64,000 nt of DNA from Nitrospirae bacterium YQR-1 (lineage in GTDB: Bacteria; Nitrospirota; Thermodesulfovibrionia; Thermodesulfovibrionales; Magnetobacteriaceae): NCBI GenBank assembly GCA_039908095.1, contig JAMOBJ010000001.1:124001-188000 (forward strand), in the 5' to 3' direction. The notes beneath the pieces were generated by a model. The model had not been told where the DNA came from, did no database searches, and saw only the letters and a program-made list of their open reading frames with translations. Of the stretch, positions 27,962-36,778 are shown piece by piece. A program made the position numbers and the translations under genes. The first letter of the stretch is position 1; each line of letters opens with the position of its first letter.

Positions 27962-29656
27962 TTACTTTTCTACCCACTTCTGCAGTAGCTCCTGCACGGT
28001 CTCTAAAACCTTATCAGGAGATACCCTGAGAGATTCCTTTGATTTTCTGATTTTTATTTCAATCACGTTTTCCTTAAGGCCTTTGGGACCGATTACCACC
28101 TGTAGAGGTATTCCGATAAGGTCGGCGTCCTTAAATTTAATGCCTGCCCGCTCATCCCTGTCATCCATTAAAACCTCGATGTAGTTTGTGGTAAGGGAAT
28201 TATAAATATCTTCAGCTGCTTTTTGTGAGACTGTGTCATTTACGTTAAGAGGCAATATTACAACAGCAAAGGGAGCTATTGAAGGCGGCCATATGATGCC
28301 GTGCTCGTCATGGTTTTGCTCAATGGCTGCTGCTGCTACACGAGCCGGCCCTATGCCGTAACTTCCCATTATAATTGGTTTTTCCACACCGTCCTTATCA
28401 AGAAAAACTGCATTAAGTGCAATGGAGTACTTAGTTCCAAGTTTAAATATGTTTCCTATCTCAATTACCCGCTCTATCACAATGGGCTTGCCGCAAGCAG
28501 GACAGCCGTCATTATTGTGTGCCATATGAAGGTCGTAGTAATCGGCACTGAAATGTACGCCGGGCTTTATTCCTCTGATGTGGTAGTCCTTTTTATTTGC
28601 GCCGCTTACGTAACTGCCGGTCCCTAGTACATTGTCGGCTATCATCTTTATAGTGTGCCCGACAGGGCCGATAAAGCCAGCCTCAACTCCGGCTATGTCC
28701 TGGATTTCATCTTTTCGTGCAATGCGAAAGTTTCCGATTATCCGCTGGGTTTTCTTTTCATGAAGCTCCTGGTCTCCGCGGATTAGTGCCAGCACCGGCC
28801 CGCTGTCGGAAATTAACACCAGAGTTTTTATGAAATCTTGTGAATCCCTTTCTAAGAAACCGGCAACCTCATCAATTGTTCTCTTGCCGGGAGTGAATAC
28901 CTCTTCAAAGGGTGTTTCATCAAATTCAATTGCCCGAGACGTTGTGACGGCAAGCTCCACGTTGGCTGCATAGCCGCATGAGCTGCAGAGTGCAACATCG
29001 TCTTCACCAGCCGGGCTTGGGGCCATGAACTCATGCGCAGTGGCACCTCCCATCATTCCCGGATCAGACTCCACCATGTAAAATTTCAGGCCGCACCGTG
29101 TATAAATTCTCTTATAGGCTTCTGCATGAAGCTCATAGCTGATATTTAGACCATCCGTGCCGGCGTCAAAACTGTAACTGTCCTTCATTATAAACTCACG
29201 GGTGCGAAGTATGCCGCTTTTGGGTCTTGCCTCGTCCCGGAGTTTGGTCTGGATCTGATACCACATCTGTGGTAATTCCCTGTAGGAGCGGATTTCCCGT
29301 GAGGCCAGCCATGTCATTATTTCCTCATGAGTCATGGCAAGGCACATATCCCGTCCTGTTCTGTCCTTAAGACGAAACATCTCATCTTTTATGTCATACC
29401 AGCGTCCGGTCTTTTGCCACACCTCGGCAGGATGCAACACCGGCATGGAGACCTCCTGGGCTCCTATAGCGTCCATCTCTTCCCTGATTATTTTATTTAT
29501 TTTATTCATAACCCGTAAAAAAAGGGGCATATACAGGTACAGCCCTGCTGCCAGTTGTCTGACATATCCGCCCCTTAGCATTAGCACATGGCTGACAGCC
29601 TCCGCCTCAGAGGGCGTTTCCTTAAGCGTGGGGATGAGAAGTTTTGAATATTTCAT
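27962..29656 (-). CDS. proS: Prolyl-tRNA synthetase
   Basis: 564 residues, the bacterial type with an editing insertion (about 225-390). Class II motifs: motif 2 region RDEARPKSGILRTREFIMKD and motif 3 GSYGIGPARVAAAAIEQ; the anticodon-binding domain is at the C-terminus (VVIGPKGLKENVIEIKIRKS). It charges tRNA-Pro and the insertion hydrolyses Ala-tRNA-Pro. It is transcribed toward the palindromic repeat. Confidence 0.98.
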   Translation of the reverse strand: MKYSKLLIPTLKETPSEAEAVSHVLMLRGGYVRQLAAGLYLYMPLFLRVMNKINKIIREEMDAIGAQEVSMPVLHPAEVWQKTGRWYDIKDEMFRLKDRTGRDMCLAMTHEEIMTWLASREIRSYRELPQMWYQIQTKLRDEARPKSGILRTREFIMKDSYSFDAGTDGLNISYELHAEAYKRIYTRCGLKFYMVESDPGMMGGATAHEFMAPSPAGEDDVALCSSCGYAANVELAVTTSRAIEFDETPFEEVFTPGKRTIDEVAGFLERDSQDFIKTLVLISDSGPVLALIRGDQELHEKKTQRIIGNFRIARKDEIQDIAGVEAGFIGPVGHTIKMIADNVLGTGSYVSGANKKDYHIRGIKPGVHFSADYYDLHMAHNNDGCPACGKPIVIERVIEIGNIFKLGTKYSIALNAVFLDKDGVEKPIIMGSYGIGPARVAAAAIEQNHDEHGIIWPPSIAPFAVVILPLNVNDTVSQKAAEDIYNSLTTNYIEVLMDDRDERAGIKFKDADLIGIPLQVVIGPKGLKENVIEIKIRKSKESLRVSPDKVLETVQELLQKWVEK

Positions 29657-29784
29657 TTTATTTATTCCTTATATTTTTTTATAAAATATCTTTAAACCAA
29701 AAATTGGCATTTAAGAGCTCTTATATAATATAATAAGTGCGGCAATATTACAAATGCGGCTAATGAATAAAACTTAAACACAGG

Positions 29785-30453
29785 ATGATGATGAAATTTG
29801 CACCGGAAGGGATACCGTTTATTGCAGGGGCCATGGCTGTTACGGTTGCAGTTGGGCTTTTTGCATTTGCCAGAAGTTGGAATTTCGTGGTTTCTCTGTT
29901 ACTTCTGTCCTTTTGTATGGATGTAACGGTGTTTATGTTTTATTTTTTTAGAGATCCGGAGAGAACCACACCTGTGGGGAACAATGTTGTAGTGTCCCCG
30001 GCGGACGGGAAAGTTATAGTAGTGTCGGATGTCTATGAGGATACAACACTGAGGGCTGATGTCAGAAAATTAAGCATCTTCATGTCCCCCCTCAATGTCC
30101 ATGTAAACCGTATTCCCTACACCGGGACGGTGGTACATGTTAAGCGTAATGCAGGGAATTTTTTTAAAGCATTTCTTGATGAGGCATCCCTTAAAAATGA
30201 AAACGTTGCTACCACCCTGGAAACTGACAGAGGCACTATGTTGATAAAGCAGATAGCGGGCTCTGTGGCAAGGCGGGCTGTGTGCAGGGCAAAACCGGGA
30301 GACAAACTTAAAACCGGTGAAAGATTTGGTATAATTAAGTTCAGCTCCCGTGTGGATTTATTTTTACCGCTGGAAGCAAATATTGTCGTAAAAACAGGTG
30401 ATATGGTCAGAGCCGGCGAGACGGTAGTGGCCAACTGGACGGAAAAGGAGTAA
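29785..30453 (+). CDS. psd: Phosphatidylserine decarboxylase (short form)
   Basis: 222 residues. Two N-terminal membrane segments (about 10-60), then FFRDPER, VVSPADGKV, SIFMSPLNVHVNR and the C-terminal IIKFSSRVDLFLP. The Ser in FSS is the expected self-cleavage point that yields the pyruvoyl cofactor; most relatives have GS there. It makes phosphatidylethanolamine at the inner membrane, using the product of pssA 11 bases downstream. Confidence 0.95.
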   Translation: MMMKFAPEGIPFIAGAMAVTVAVGLFAFARSWNFVVSLLLLSFCMDVTVFMFYFFRDPERTTPVGNNVVVSPADGKVIVVSDVYEDTTLRADVRKLSIFMSPLNVHVNRIPYTGTVVHVKRNAGNFFKAFLDEASLKNENVATTLETDRGTMLIKQIAGSVARRAVCRAKPGDKLKTGERFGIIKFSSRVDLFLPLEANIVVKTGDMVRAGETVVANWTEKE

Positions 30454-30464
30454 CCCCTGAATTT

Positions 30465-31193
30465 ATGAAAAGAGGCGTCTATATTTTACCTAACGGCCTG
30501 ACACTGGTCGGCATGTTTTTTGGTTTTTTTTCAATAGTGTCCTCATTAAAGGGGGATTTTACAATGGCCGGCTGGGCAATACTTATTGCAAACATATTTG
30601 ACGGCCTGGATGGCTGGACGGCAAGGATGACAAACAGCACATCGAGATTTGGAATAGAGCTGGATTCACTTTCCGATCTTGTGGCATTTGGCGTGGCTCC
30701 CGCCATTATGATTTTTACCTGTGCCCTTTCCCCGTTTGGGCGCATTGGGTGGGCGGTGTCGTTTCTTTACGTCAGTTGCGGGGCTTTGCGTCTTGCCAGG
30801 TATAACGTGCAAATGGTCACGGCTGAAAGTAAGCACTTTACAGGGATGCCGATACCGGCGGCAGCCTCTATCCTGTCAACCTATGTGATTTTCTATCAAC
30901 ATATGTTCAATACCCATCCTGGTAAAAGCTATTTTGTGTTGGCTCTGACCGTTTTAATATCCCTGTTTATGATAAGCACACTCAGATTTCACGGTGCAAA
31001 AGAGATTAATTTTAAAGAGCGCAGGCCGTTTCTTTTTCTTGTGGCTCTGATACTTATTCTTACTGTTGTGGTAGTCCACCCTCCGATAACTCTCTTTGTA
31101 CTTGCAATTCTCTATCTCATATGGGGTATCATAGAAAATACATATTTATTTTATCTAAAGGTAAGACAGCAGAGCCGGCAGTCTGAACAGTAA
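30465..31193 (+). CDS. pssA: CDP-diacylglycerol-serine O-phosphatidyltransferase
   Basis: 242 residues with about seven membrane segments. The CDP-alcohol phosphatidyltransferase motif is complete: DGLDGWTAR, then G and two spaced Asp in FGIELDSLSDL. It makes phosphatidylserine from CDP-diacylglycerol and serine. It forms an operon with psd and probably leuA. Confidence 0.96.
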   Translation: MKRGVYILPNGLTLVGMFFGFFSIVSSLKGDFTMAGWAILIANIFDGLDGWTARMTNSTSRFGIELDSLSDLVAFGVAPAIMIFTCALSPFGRIGWAVSFLYVSCGALRLARYNVQMVTAESKHFTGMPIPAAASILSTYVIFYQHMFNTHPGKSYFVLALTVLISLFMISTLRFHGAKEINFKERRPFLFLVALILILTVVVVHPPITLFVLAILYLIWGIIENTYLFYLKVRQQSRQSEQ

Positions 31194-31225
31194 GCAGTTG
31201 AGTTTAAAGTACAGGGAGAACGCAA

Positions 31226-32758
31226 ATGCCGAAGAAAATAATAAAAATATTTGACACTACCCTCAGAGACGGTGAGCAGTCCCCGGGGGCGGCTATGAAT
31301 GTTGACCAGAAGATTCAAATAGCCCGTCAACTGGCGAAGTTAAAAGTGGATGTAATAGAAGCCGGATTCCCAATATCCTCAATCGGTGATTTTGAAGCGG
31401 TAAAAAAAATTGCTGAGCAGCTTAGAGATGTAACTGTAGCGGGGCTTGCCAGAACCATAGAGGGGGATATAGACCGCGTAGGGGAGGCGATAAGGGGCAG
31501 AGATAACGGCAGGGTTCACATCTTTATCGCCACAAGTGATATTCACTTGAAATATAAACTAAAAATGGACAGGGATGAGGTTTTGCAAACCGCTGTAAAG
31601 GCAGTTAAACACGCAAGGAAGTACACGGATGATGTGGAGTTTTCAGCCGAGGATGCAACTCGTTCCGACTGGGATTTTCTTTGCAAGATAACAGAGGAGG
31701 TTGTAAAGGCGGGGGCTGCAACGGTAAACATTCCCGATACGGTCGGTTACACGGTGCCTCAGGAGTACAGTGAGCTAATTGAATACCTGTTTAATAAGGT
31801 ACCCAATATAGATAAGACAGTAATTTCCGTGCATTGCCATAATGACCTGGGGCTTGCCGTGGCAAATTCTTTATCTGCGGTTCTTAAGGGGGCAGGCCAG
31901 GTGGAGTGTACGGTAAACGGGATAGGTGAGAGGGCAGGCAATGCCGCTATGGAGGAGATAGTGATGGCGTTGAAAACCCGTCCGGCTTTTTTCAATGCCG
32001 ATACTACAATTGTAACCCACGAGATATATAAAGCAAGCCGTCTGGTGTCAAAGATAACCGGTATGGCGGTTCAGCCCAATAAGGCCATTGTCGGGGATAA
32101 TGCCTTTGCTCATGAATCAGGCGTGCATCAGGACGGGTATTTAAAGGAACGCTCCACATACGAGATACTAAAACCGGAGGAGATAGGAATTCCAAAGAGT
32201 AAACTGATACTGGGAAAGCTCTCCGGCAGACATGCCTTTAAGGAGCGTCTGATGGAGCTTGGGTATTTCCCGGTTGATGCAGAACTGGATAAAGCTTTTG
32301 AGAGATTTAAATCGCTTTCCAATCAAAAGAGGCACATCTTTGATGAGGACCTTGAGGCCCTTGTTGCAGAAGGCGTGGGCGGAACCTGTGATGTTTTTTG
32401 CCTTTCCAGTCTTTACATATCAGGGGGCACCGAGCAAAAACCTGTTGCAAGAATAAAGATCACTATAAACGGCAGTGAGCTTGAGACACAGTGTGACGGT
32501 GACGGTCCTGTGGATGCGGTTTACAGGGCTGTCGGGGAATTGACAAAAACAAAGAGCGCTTTAAATAAATTTGAAATAAAAAGTATAACCGGCGGAACCG
32601 ACGCACTGGGTGAGGTCTTTGTCACCCTTGAGGAAGATGACAGAGTGGTCAGAGGCAGCGCATCTGACCCTGATATAATAGTGGCCTCGGCTAAAGCTTA
32701 TATCAATGCACTCAATAAGCTTGAGGATAAGAAAAGAAACATTAAAAAAGGCATATAG
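31226..32758 (+). CDS. leuA: 2-isopropylmalate synthase
   Basis: 510 residues, the type I form with a C-terminal regulatory LeuA dimer domain (from about 390). The start FDTTLRDGEQSPG carries the metal and substrate motif. SVHCHNDLGLAVANS carries the metal-binding histidines, and NGIGERAGNAAMEE is the second signature. The enzyme condenses acetyl-CoA with 2-oxoisovalerate, the first committed step to leucine, and leucine inhibits most members through the C-terminal domain. CAGGGAGAA precedes the ATG. Confidence 0.97.
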   Translation: MPKKIIKIFDTTLRDGEQSPGAAMNVDQKIQIARQLAKLKVDVIEAGFPISSIGDFEAVKKIAEQLRDVTVAGLARTIEGDIDRVGEAIRGRDNGRVHIFIATSDIHLKYKLKMDRDEVLQTAVKAVKHARKYTDDVEFSAEDATRSDWDFLCKITEEVVKAGAATVNIPDTVGYTVPQEYSELIEYLFNKVPNIDKTVISVHCHNDLGLAVANSLSAVLKGAGQVECTVNGIGERAGNAAMEEIVMALKTRPAFFNADTTIVTHEIYKASRLVSKITGMAVQPNKAIVGDNAFAHESGVHQDGYLKERSTYEILKPEEIGIPKSKLILGKLSGRHAFKERLMELGYFPVDAELDKAFERFKSLSNQKRHIFDEDLEALVAEGVGGTCDVFCLSSLYISGGTEQKPVARIKITINGSELETQCDGDGPVDAVYRAVGELTKTKSALNKFEIKSITGGTDALGEVFVTLEEDDRVVRGSASDPDIIVASAKAYINALNKLEDKKRNIKKGI

Positions 32759-32925
32759 ACTATGGGCCCCTCTCTGTTAACAACGCGGTGTCTCCTGCCG
32801 GCAATGTACATGTGTTAAAATTATACACATTGCTAATATTAGCTTGTATCAATTAAAATCACATTTTCTTTGGGGAGAGTTCTGTATGAATGCCTGAGAT
32901 AAGTATAACAAAAAGGAGCAGGTGG

Positions 32926-33405
32926 ATGAAAGCAGAAATAATTAATCCATTTTTGGTATCAATCGTAAATGTTTTGGCGACAATGGCCCAGACCGAGGCA
33001 CGGGTTGGTAAACCGGTGCTTAAAAAGGATAATGTCGGCAAGGGAGATGTCTCAGGGGTTATCGGCCTTGCCGGTGAACAGACTAAGGGCTCTATTGCGA
33101 TTACTTTTACCGAGAAGGCCATAATAGATATAGCCTCAAAGATGTTGGGTGAGCAACTCAACACTGTGGATGAAACCGTGGCTGATATGGTTGGTGAAAT
33201 AACAAATATGGTAACCGGTGGGGCTAAAAAAATCCTTTCTGAAAAGGGGTTGAAGTTTAACCTTGCCACTCCCTCAATTATTGTAGGCAAAGGACATATG
33301 ATCTCGCACAGATCAAAGGCTCCTGTGATATTGCTTCCTTTTGAAACAAATGCAGGCAGTTTTTTCGTGGAAATTTGTTTTGACGAGTTTGCCCTGAAAA
33401 AGTGA
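32926..33405 (+). CDS. CheX-like chemotaxis phosphatase
   Basis: 159 residues from the ATG at 32926, which follows AAGGAG at the right spacing; an upstream in-frame ATG at 32890 lacks an SD. The CheX/CheC-type helix DMVGEITNMVTGGAKK carries the conserved E-x2-N pair that dephosphorylates CheY-P. SGVIGLAGEQTKGSIAITF is the usual preceding strand pair. It may act on a CheY encoded elsewhere, or the motility block nearby. Confidence 0.82.
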   Translation: MKAEIINPFLVSIVNVLATMAQTEARVGKPVLKKDNVGKGDVSGVIGLAGEQTKGSIAITFTEKAIIDIASKMLGEQLNTVDETVADMVGEITNMVTGGAKKILSEKGLKFNLATPSIIVGKGHMISHRSKAPVILLPFETNAGSFFVEICFDEFALKK

Positions 33406-33431
33406 TGTAACCTTTTTCGCCGTTAATCCGT

Positions 33432-33474
33432 TAATGCCAAGTTGCCACCTGCGTTTACTTTTGAATTAGAATTG
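33432..33474 (+). repeat. Dispersed repeat, copy A
   Basis: TAATGCCAAGTTGCCAC is followed by GCGTTTACTTTTGAATTAGAATTG (33451-33474). The second part is identical at 55286-55309, and 19 bases of it recur inverted at 44582-44600. The 33406-33608 gap holds no gene. Confidence 0.8.
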
Positions 33475-33608
33475 GAATAATGTTCCGGAGCATTGTTTCA
33501 ACGCAGTGGCTGGATGAGATTGCACAAACGCCTGGTGGCACTGTATAAATACAACACGGGAGGGCTCACCAAACCTCCCTCTCCAAGGAAGTTTCTACCC
33601 CCAAGCCC

Positions 33609-34631
33609 CTACAAAGGGGGCTCTATGAGTTTTTCAGCTATCTGGACGGCATTCAAAGCTGCTCCTTTTCTGAGATTATCGGAAACCACCCACATGTTAA
33701 GGCCGTTTTCTATGGACTCATCCTCACGTACCCTACCTACATACACAGCATCCTTGCCGGCGCAGTCTATGGCGGTAGGGTAAATGTTTTTAGCCGGTGC
33801 GTCAAAGAGTATTACTCCCGGGGCCTCAGACAGCAGTGCCCTTGCTTCATTTGCCGTGATTTTTCGGTGCGTTTCTATGTTGACGCTTTCTGAGTGTCCC
33901 CTAAAGACCGGTACACGCACCGTCGTAGCCGTTACGCGTATTGTGCCGTCTCCCATAATTTTCCTGGTCTCGTGGACCATTTTCATCTCTTCTTTTGTGT
34001 AACCGTTTTCAAGAAACACATCTATATGCGGGAGACAGTTATAGGCTATCTGATGTGGATAGACGGAGATTTTTATATCCCTGAAATGGAGTAAATCCCC
34101 TGTTTGTTCTAAAAGCTCATCCATAGCCTTCTTACCGGTACCGGAGACGGCCTGGTAGGTGGATACCACGATTCTCTTAATCCTCACGGCATCATGAATA
34201 GGTTTGAGGGCTACCACCATCTGAATGGTGGAGCAGTTGGGGTTTGCAATTATCCCTTTATGTTTTTTTAAATCGTGAGGATTTACCTCAGGAACGACAA
34301 GGGGAACCTCCGGGTCCATGCGCCATGCGCTGGAATTATCAACAACAACGCAGCCTGCGGCTGCGGCATCCGGCGCAAACTCCCTGCTCCTTTCCGCACC
34401 TGCTGAAAACAGGGCGATATCTATACCTTTAAAGACCCCCTTTGTAAGACGCTCCACAGTTATCTCAGCATTCTTAAATGTGAGGGTCCCTCCCTCAGAC
34501 CGTTCCGAAGCAAACAACCGTAGTTTATCTACCGGAAAGTCCCTCATCTGAAGAGTTTCTATCATTTCGTTTCCCACAGCCCCCGTAGCTCCCACCACTG
34601 CCACTACATATTTGTCTTTTTTCACGAGCAT
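33609..34631 (-). CDS. asd: Aspartate-semialdehyde dehydrogenase
   Basis: 340 residues. NADP-binding loop VGATGAVGNEM, active-site Cys in NPNCSTIQ, and the base His in FRGHSESVNIE. It reduces aspartyl phosphate on the way to lysine, threonine, methionine and diaminopimelate. The stop TAG lies in the loop of an AGCCCCC/GGGGCT hairpin, which has no T tract. Confidence 0.97.
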   Translation of the reverse strand: MLVKKDKYVVAVVGATGAVGNEMIETLQMRDFPVDKLRLFASERSEGGTLTFKNAEITVERLTKGVFKGIDIALFSAGAERSREFAPDAAAAGCVVVDNSSAWRMDPEVPLVVPEVNPHDLKKHKGIIANPNCSTIQMVVALKPIHDAVRIKRIVVSTYQAVSGTGKKAMDELLEQTGDLLHFRDIKISVYPHQIAYNCLPHIDVFLENGYTKEEMKMVHETRKIMGDGTIRVTATTVRVPVFRGHSESVNIETHRKITANEARALLSEAPGVILFDAPAKNIYPTAIDCAGKDAVYVGRVREDESIENGLNMWVVSDNLRKGAALNAVQIAEKLIEPPL

Positions 34632-34791
34632 TTAAATCCACCTCTTTGAAATCTTTTTGTGATAAATATTTCTCTTCATACAGACGGTTATTATAACATT
34701 TTGCTATAAAACTTTCCTGTTTCTTAAAACAATCGAAACAGTGTATAATAGGTTGACATAAGAGACGTTTCATTTAAACAAAGGAGTGTGG

Positions 34792-35355
34792 ATGGCACAG
34801 AAAAATTATGAGGCAAATCTTGAGACAGCCCTGTCTTATTTAAAAAATGATCAGAGAAAAGACGCCGTCTCTACTATGAAACGTGCCCTTTCTCAGGTGC
34901 CGGAGAGCGAAAAGGGACCTGAGAACCTCGTTTATTTGAAAATATTGTTTTTTTGCGCCAGATTTGCGATAGAGGATACCGATGAAAGGGTTGCATACCA
35001 TTATATAAAAGAGGGGATTAAACTTAAAAAATTCTATGCCGATTTTCTGTTTCTCGATGTTTTCCTTGCCAAACTTCAACACAGATACGGTGATATGTTA
35101 AGCTCACTCATTGCATATCTGATTTCAATTGATTTGCCAGACACTGACACATACGGCTACGATTTCGTGAATCCTGACGCTGTCAACGAGGTCCTTACAG
35201 TCTATCTGCCCCTTGCATACAATAACACTCAAAACCATGCCATGATTTTAAATGTACTTAATAACACGATAGAAAAGGTTAAGGAATTCTCCACCGCTGA
35301 AAATCTCACTAAAGCATACGATATTATGCGCTCGATGGATTTCAAAAGCAACTGA
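34792..35355 (+). CDS. TPR-like helical protein upstream of the flagellin locus
   Basis: 187 residues from the ATG at 34792 (SD AAAGGAG, spacing 5); an in-frame GTG at 34786 is less likely. It is almost all helical and resembles degenerate TPR pairs: ANLETALSYLKNDQRKDAVSTMKRAL, then RVAYHYIKEGIKLKKF. There is no signal or membrane segment. Its stop is 2 bases before the next gene, so the two are one operon. A scaffold or chaperone role beside the GT-like protein is a guess. Confidence 0.6.
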   Translation: MAQKNYEANLETALSYLKNDQRKDAVSTMKRALSQVPESEKGPENLVYLKILFFCARFAIEDTDERVAYHYIKEGIKLKKFYADFLFLDVFLAKLQHRYGDMLSSLIAYLISIDLPDTDTYGYDFVNPDAVNEVLTVYLPLAYNNTQNHAMILNVLNNTIEKVKEFSTAENLTKAYDIMRSMDFKSN

Positions 35356-35357
35356 CC

Positions 35358-36539
35358 ATGACTGCCCCTAAAGTGCTTTTACCCATCGGCGAGACCGAAC
35401 TGCAGGCGACAAGCGGACGCCTTCTCCACATCGCCAAAACGCTTGCCCTTGAGGGCATATCGGTTGACGTTATCACCTACAGCGAGTCCATTAAGGAGTT
35501 TTCCCTTGAGTTGTTTAAGGAAATGAAGGCTGTCACAACAATTCGTATCGAGTCTGAGCCTACACACTACCACCACGTCACATCGCTTGTTAATACATTT
35601 ATAAAGCTAACTTATGAGATTTATCTGCCCGAGACTGAGTTGAAATTTTACAAAATGACTGCTTTTGACGATTTCAGAGGCCACATAGCTAATTTTACTT
35701 ATCCTGAGATTGACTTTGTCCCGTACAGCGCCGTTATTTTTCCAATTCCTTCTAATGAGATTCCTCCGCTTCCCGATGCCGACATCTTTTACTCCACCAT
35801 ATGCTTTTATGCCAGGGAAAATAAGGTACCGATAGTCGGCATTCAACTCTACCCGGTGGTTCAGACCCCCCCCATATACTACAGTGCCATGGATTATTTA
35901 ATATTAAAACACGACTGGGAAAGAGATATGCTCAAAGAATTTGCCTACGATTTAAACAAAGTTTTTGTGGTTACATACAATCATGAGGGTTATTTTTTCA
36001 GTACCATAGAGGATAAATATTTGGATACTCTGCTTAATCCCGGTATTTACATTCCCAAACATGAGCTGTCAATTATGCTTATAAACCATCCGAGGCTCAG
36101 GTTTTGTGTCTCAGACGCCCTCGATGTTATTAATGAACTTAATGTGCCTACAACCGTTTTCTTTCTGAAGCGAAAATTTGTTATACGAGAACTTACCGAG
36201 GATAACATCATAAATGACTACTATATGCCGAAAATAAAGAAACTAAAGGGCAGAGCTTATATGATGGAGCCTGACTCAAAGGGAACTCTGCTTATGCTCT
36301 CAGACGTTATAATATCACCGGCTTACCTGACAACCCTTGGCTTTGCAGCAGGGTATGGAAAGTTGGCTGTTGTGTATAACCCTCTGGTGGATAAAAAACT
36401 GGCCGACCCTAACGCCACGTTTATAGAAAATAAAATTGAGTTAAAAGCCGCTATTTTAAAGCATTACGAGGAGAAAAAATCCTTAATATCCATGCCTGAT
36501 ATAATTAAGAGGGTAATACGGGAGAGGACTCACATGTGA
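35358..36539 (+). CDS. Glycosyltransferase-like protein beside flagellin
   Basis: 393 residues, not assigned to a family. The start PKVLLPIGETELQATSGRLLHIAKTLALEGISVDVITYSES has the look of a GT-B N-terminal domain, and LLMLSDVIISPAYLTTLGFAAGYGKLAVVYNPL near the end resembles a nucleotide-sugar-binding C-terminal domain. No catalytic residues can be named. Its position directly before flagellin suggests flagellin glycosylation or another motility role; that is inference from context. Confidence 0.5.
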   Translation: MTAPKVLLPIGETELQATSGRLLHIAKTLALEGISVDVITYSESIKEFSLELFKEMKAVTTIRIESEPTHYHHVTSLVNTFIKLTYEIYLPETELKFYKMTAFDDFRGHIANFTYPEIDFVPYSAVIFPIPSNEIPPLPDADIFYSTICFYARENKVPIVGIQLYPVVQTPPIYYSAMDYLILKHDWERDMLKEFAYDLNKVFVVTYNHEGYFFSTIEDKYLDTLLNPGIYIPKHELSIMLINHPRLRFCVSDALDVINELNVPTTVFFLKRKFVIRELTEDNIINDYYMPKIKKLKGRAYMMEPDSKGTLLMLSDVIISPAYLTTLGFAAGYGKLAVVYNPLVDKKLADPNATFIENKIELKAAILKHYEEKKSLISMPDIIKRVIRERTHM

Positions 36540-36564
36540 AAATATTTATTTTTATAAAAAAGGC

Positions 36565-36591
36565 TAAAGTTTTAAATAATGTTGCCGATAA
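36565..36591 (+). promoter_or_regulatory. Sigma-28 (FliA) promoter of flagellin
   Basis: TAAA at 36565-36568, exactly 15 bases, then GCCGATAA at 36584-36591: a full match to the FliA consensus. It leaves a leader of roughly 180 bases before the flagellin ATG. Confidence 0.9.
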
Positions 36592-36778
36592 GGAAAGTGA
36601 CAGTTGTAGGGATTGATAAAATATTATAAGGTGGTAACACTTGGTGAGGAGGTGTGTGAGGGCCGGAGATTGGAAGCGCCGCAAAAGTACCGGAGGAGAT
36701 GGTAGAAACAGGTTTTAAAATAATAGCAGGAAGCTGTTGTTTTATCAGTACTTAATTAAATTTACAAGGAGGTAAACT

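Noticed and set aside
29725..29735. Twin TATAAT boxes upstream of psd
   Set aside because: The only -35-like sequence (TTGGCA, 29705-29710) sits at 14 or 19 bases, so no reliable promoter can be called.
33590..33625. Terminator at the asd 3' end
   Set aside because: The hairpin has no T tract and overlaps the stop codon.
34744..34758. TATAAT and TTGACA near the start of the motility block
   Set aside because: They are in the wrong order for one promoter and lack matching partner boxes.
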